Source: Phycisphaerae bacterium
GTDB taxonomy: Bacteria > Planctomycetota > Phycisphaerae > UBA1845 > Fen-1342
Direction of reading: 5' to 3'
DNA length: 5,673 nucleotides
NCBI GenBank assembly: GCA_026984555.1
Contig: JALSRY010000021.1
Coordinates: 1 to 5,673, forward strand
Of the stretch, positions 5,118 through 5,673 are shown piece by piece; the first letter of the stretch is position 1, and every line of letters starts with the position of its first letter. The notes under the pieces were generated by a model that was given only the letters and a program-made list of their open reading frames with translations, did no database searches and had not been told where the DNA came from. Position numbers and translations under genes: made by a program.

Positions 5118-5589
5118 CACCACCGGTCTGAGCGAGTACGGCGGTCGCGCGACCGGCCTGACCGGGAAGTACGACGAAGAGAACCGGCCGGTCGCCGTTC
5201 GACGGGCGTTCTCGATTCCCGGCTCGAGCGGCCCGCGGCAGCAGGCCGGGGCGCTGCTGCTGGAGCTCCGCTACGACGCCCTCGGTCGGCGGATCGAGAC
5301 GATCGACTACATGAGCGCAACCAACGGCAACGGCTGGCTTTGCGCAGGCAACGGCGGCGGCCAGGGTGACGGCGTGGTCGCCACGCGGCACGTGTACGCC
5401 GCCTGCTGCGACGCCTTGTTCGACGGCCGACGCGGGATCCCGTTCGATGGATGCTGCGATACCTCGTTCGATGGCCCACGCGGCACCTCGTTCGGCGGAG
5501 GACGCGGCGTCTCGTTCGATGGATGCTACGGCAGCCAGTGGCTGCGAAGAGTCCAACGCGGCAAGCGGCACGCCGCCGACGGCCGCTGA
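5118..5589 (+). pseudogene. Rhs YD-repeat fragment, truncated at both ends
   Basis: Starting directly after the previous stop codon, the frame reads GLSEYGGRATGLTGKYDEENRP, and further on LELRYDALGRRIETIDY (about 5263-5310), a typical Rhs YD unit. In an intact Rhs this kind of sequence lies well upstream of the DLWGL core, so it comes from a different part of an rhs gene than the two core copies. No start codon with a ribosome binding site is seen; the first ATG is internal at 5311. After HVYAACCDA the sequence leaves Rhs style and becomes an eight-residue tandem repeat, then WLRRVQRGKRHAADGR and a TGA at 5587-5589. The RHS core and tip are absent. It is most likely a broken remnant rather than a functional gene. 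Confidence 0.65.
5416..5535 (+). repeat. Five tandem 24-bp repeats (8-aa units xFDGxxGx)
   Basis: The units are 5416-5439 LFDGRRGI, 5440-5463 PFDGCCDT, 5464-5487 SFDGPRGT, 5488-5511 SFGGGRGV and 5512-5535 SFDGCYGS. The shared DNA core is approximately TCGTTCGATGG followed by a variable block. Units 2 and 5 are nearly identical, whereas units 1, 3 and 4 share ACGCGG. The exact 24-base period keeps the frame. The repeat is absent from the other Rhs pieces in the window. Confidence 0.85.
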
Positions 5590-5597
5590 CGCGGCCC

Positions 5598-5639
5598 TTG
5601 GGGCTCCGCCCCAAACCCCGCCAGGGGCTCTGCCCCTGG
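5598..5639 (+). repeat. REP-like pair of GC-rich hairpins
   Basis: TTGGGGC-TCC-GCCCCAA (5598-5614) and CCAGGGGC-TCT-GCCCCTGG (5621-5639) are two perfect inverted repeats with 3-nt loops, separated by six bases. Similar GGGGCTCCGCCCC / GGGGCTCTGCCCC elements are common intergenic palindromes in many GC-rich genomes. There is no T-run, so a simple intrinsic terminator is unlikely, though 3'-end protection is possible. Confidence 0.75.
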
Positions 5640-5651
5640 ACCCCGGCTTCT

Positions 5652-5673
5652 TCCCCTCCGGAGCGAAAGGGGA
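5652..5673 (+). repeat. Further inverted repeat at the window edge
   Basis: TCCCC (5652-5656) pairs with GGGGA (5669-5673), enclosing CTCCGGAG (5656-5663), itself a palindrome. It probably belongs to the same REP-like cluster and may continue beyond the window. Confidence 0.4.

Noticed and set aside
4500..5123. 207-codon minus-strand frame
   Set aside because: It is antisense to the membrane protein with a clear TM helix and repeats; its His/Arg/Ser-rich composition shows no family features.
5416..5535. CRISPR array
   Set aside because: The units are contiguous 24-mers with degenerate sequence and no spacers, and they keep a protein reading frame.
5114..5614. Arg-rich minus-strand frame (166 codons) and an overlapping minus frame with IERD-type repeats
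   Set aside because: Both mirror the 24-bp tandem repeat on the other strand; the + strand frame carries the recognisable YD unit LRYDALGRR.
5598..5639. Rho-independent terminator
   Set aside because: The stems are strong but no T-run follows on either strand; a REP-like palindrome fits better.

Overview
The window is a GC-rich stretch, coded entirely on the + strand, that reads as the downstream, accessory end of an Rhs/YD-repeat polymorphic-toxin locus. The Rhs dialect (YTYDPYGK, HFGNPF, RSYSPRLGRWLQRDPLGYVDGVNLYQYV, then DLWGL) is one I associate with Planctomycetota, especially Phycisphaerae-like lineages. That assignment is from memory of the family style and is moderate at best; other GC-rich soil or aquatic bacteria with Rhs arrays are possible. 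I see no rRNA, tRNA, CRISPR array, transposase or integrase.

Layout. (1) Bases 2-412 are the 3' end of a gene entering from the left, probably the variable C-terminal tip of a full-length Rhs protein. It is followed by a doubtful 44-codon frame (409-543) and an unrecognised 217-aa protein (553-1206), a candidate immunity or partner gene. (2) Directly after that stop codon an N-terminally truncated Rhs core begins (about 1207-1935). It carries a 211-aa helical, unrecognised tip and ends at 2571. The next gene (2568 onward) overlaps it by ATGA, has a perfect Shine-Dalgarno and encodes a probably exported unknown protein, the best candidate immunity gene in the window. (3) The 3' end of that gene runs out of frame into a second, shorter copy of the Rhs core (3612-3804, about 92% identical to 1743-1935 by my hand count), which carries a different 219-aa tip ending at 4464. 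A highly structured junction and a single-pass membrane protein with internal beta-type repeats (4599-5117) follow. (4) Directly after that stop codon another piece of Rhs YD-repeat sequence starts (5118-5415). It degenerates into five 24-bp tandem repeats, stops at 5589, and is followed by REP-like GC-rich hairpins to the window end.

Interpretation. The repeating order core - variable tip - partner gene - next core, with cores that lack the normal N-terminal Rhs shell, fits a graveyard or reservoir of displaced Rhs tip/immunity cassettes. The conserved 193-bp core would provide homology for swapping a silent tip onto the full-length gene upstream. All three tips end in a TGA within ATGA, opening a downstream frame at the stop codon, which suggests translational coupling of toxin and partner. 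At least two of the partner genes look envelope-targeted (a late signal-like segment in one, a TM anchor in the other), which would suit toxins acting at the membrane. No toxin activity could be assigned to any of the three tips, so they are the candidates for undescribed biology here.
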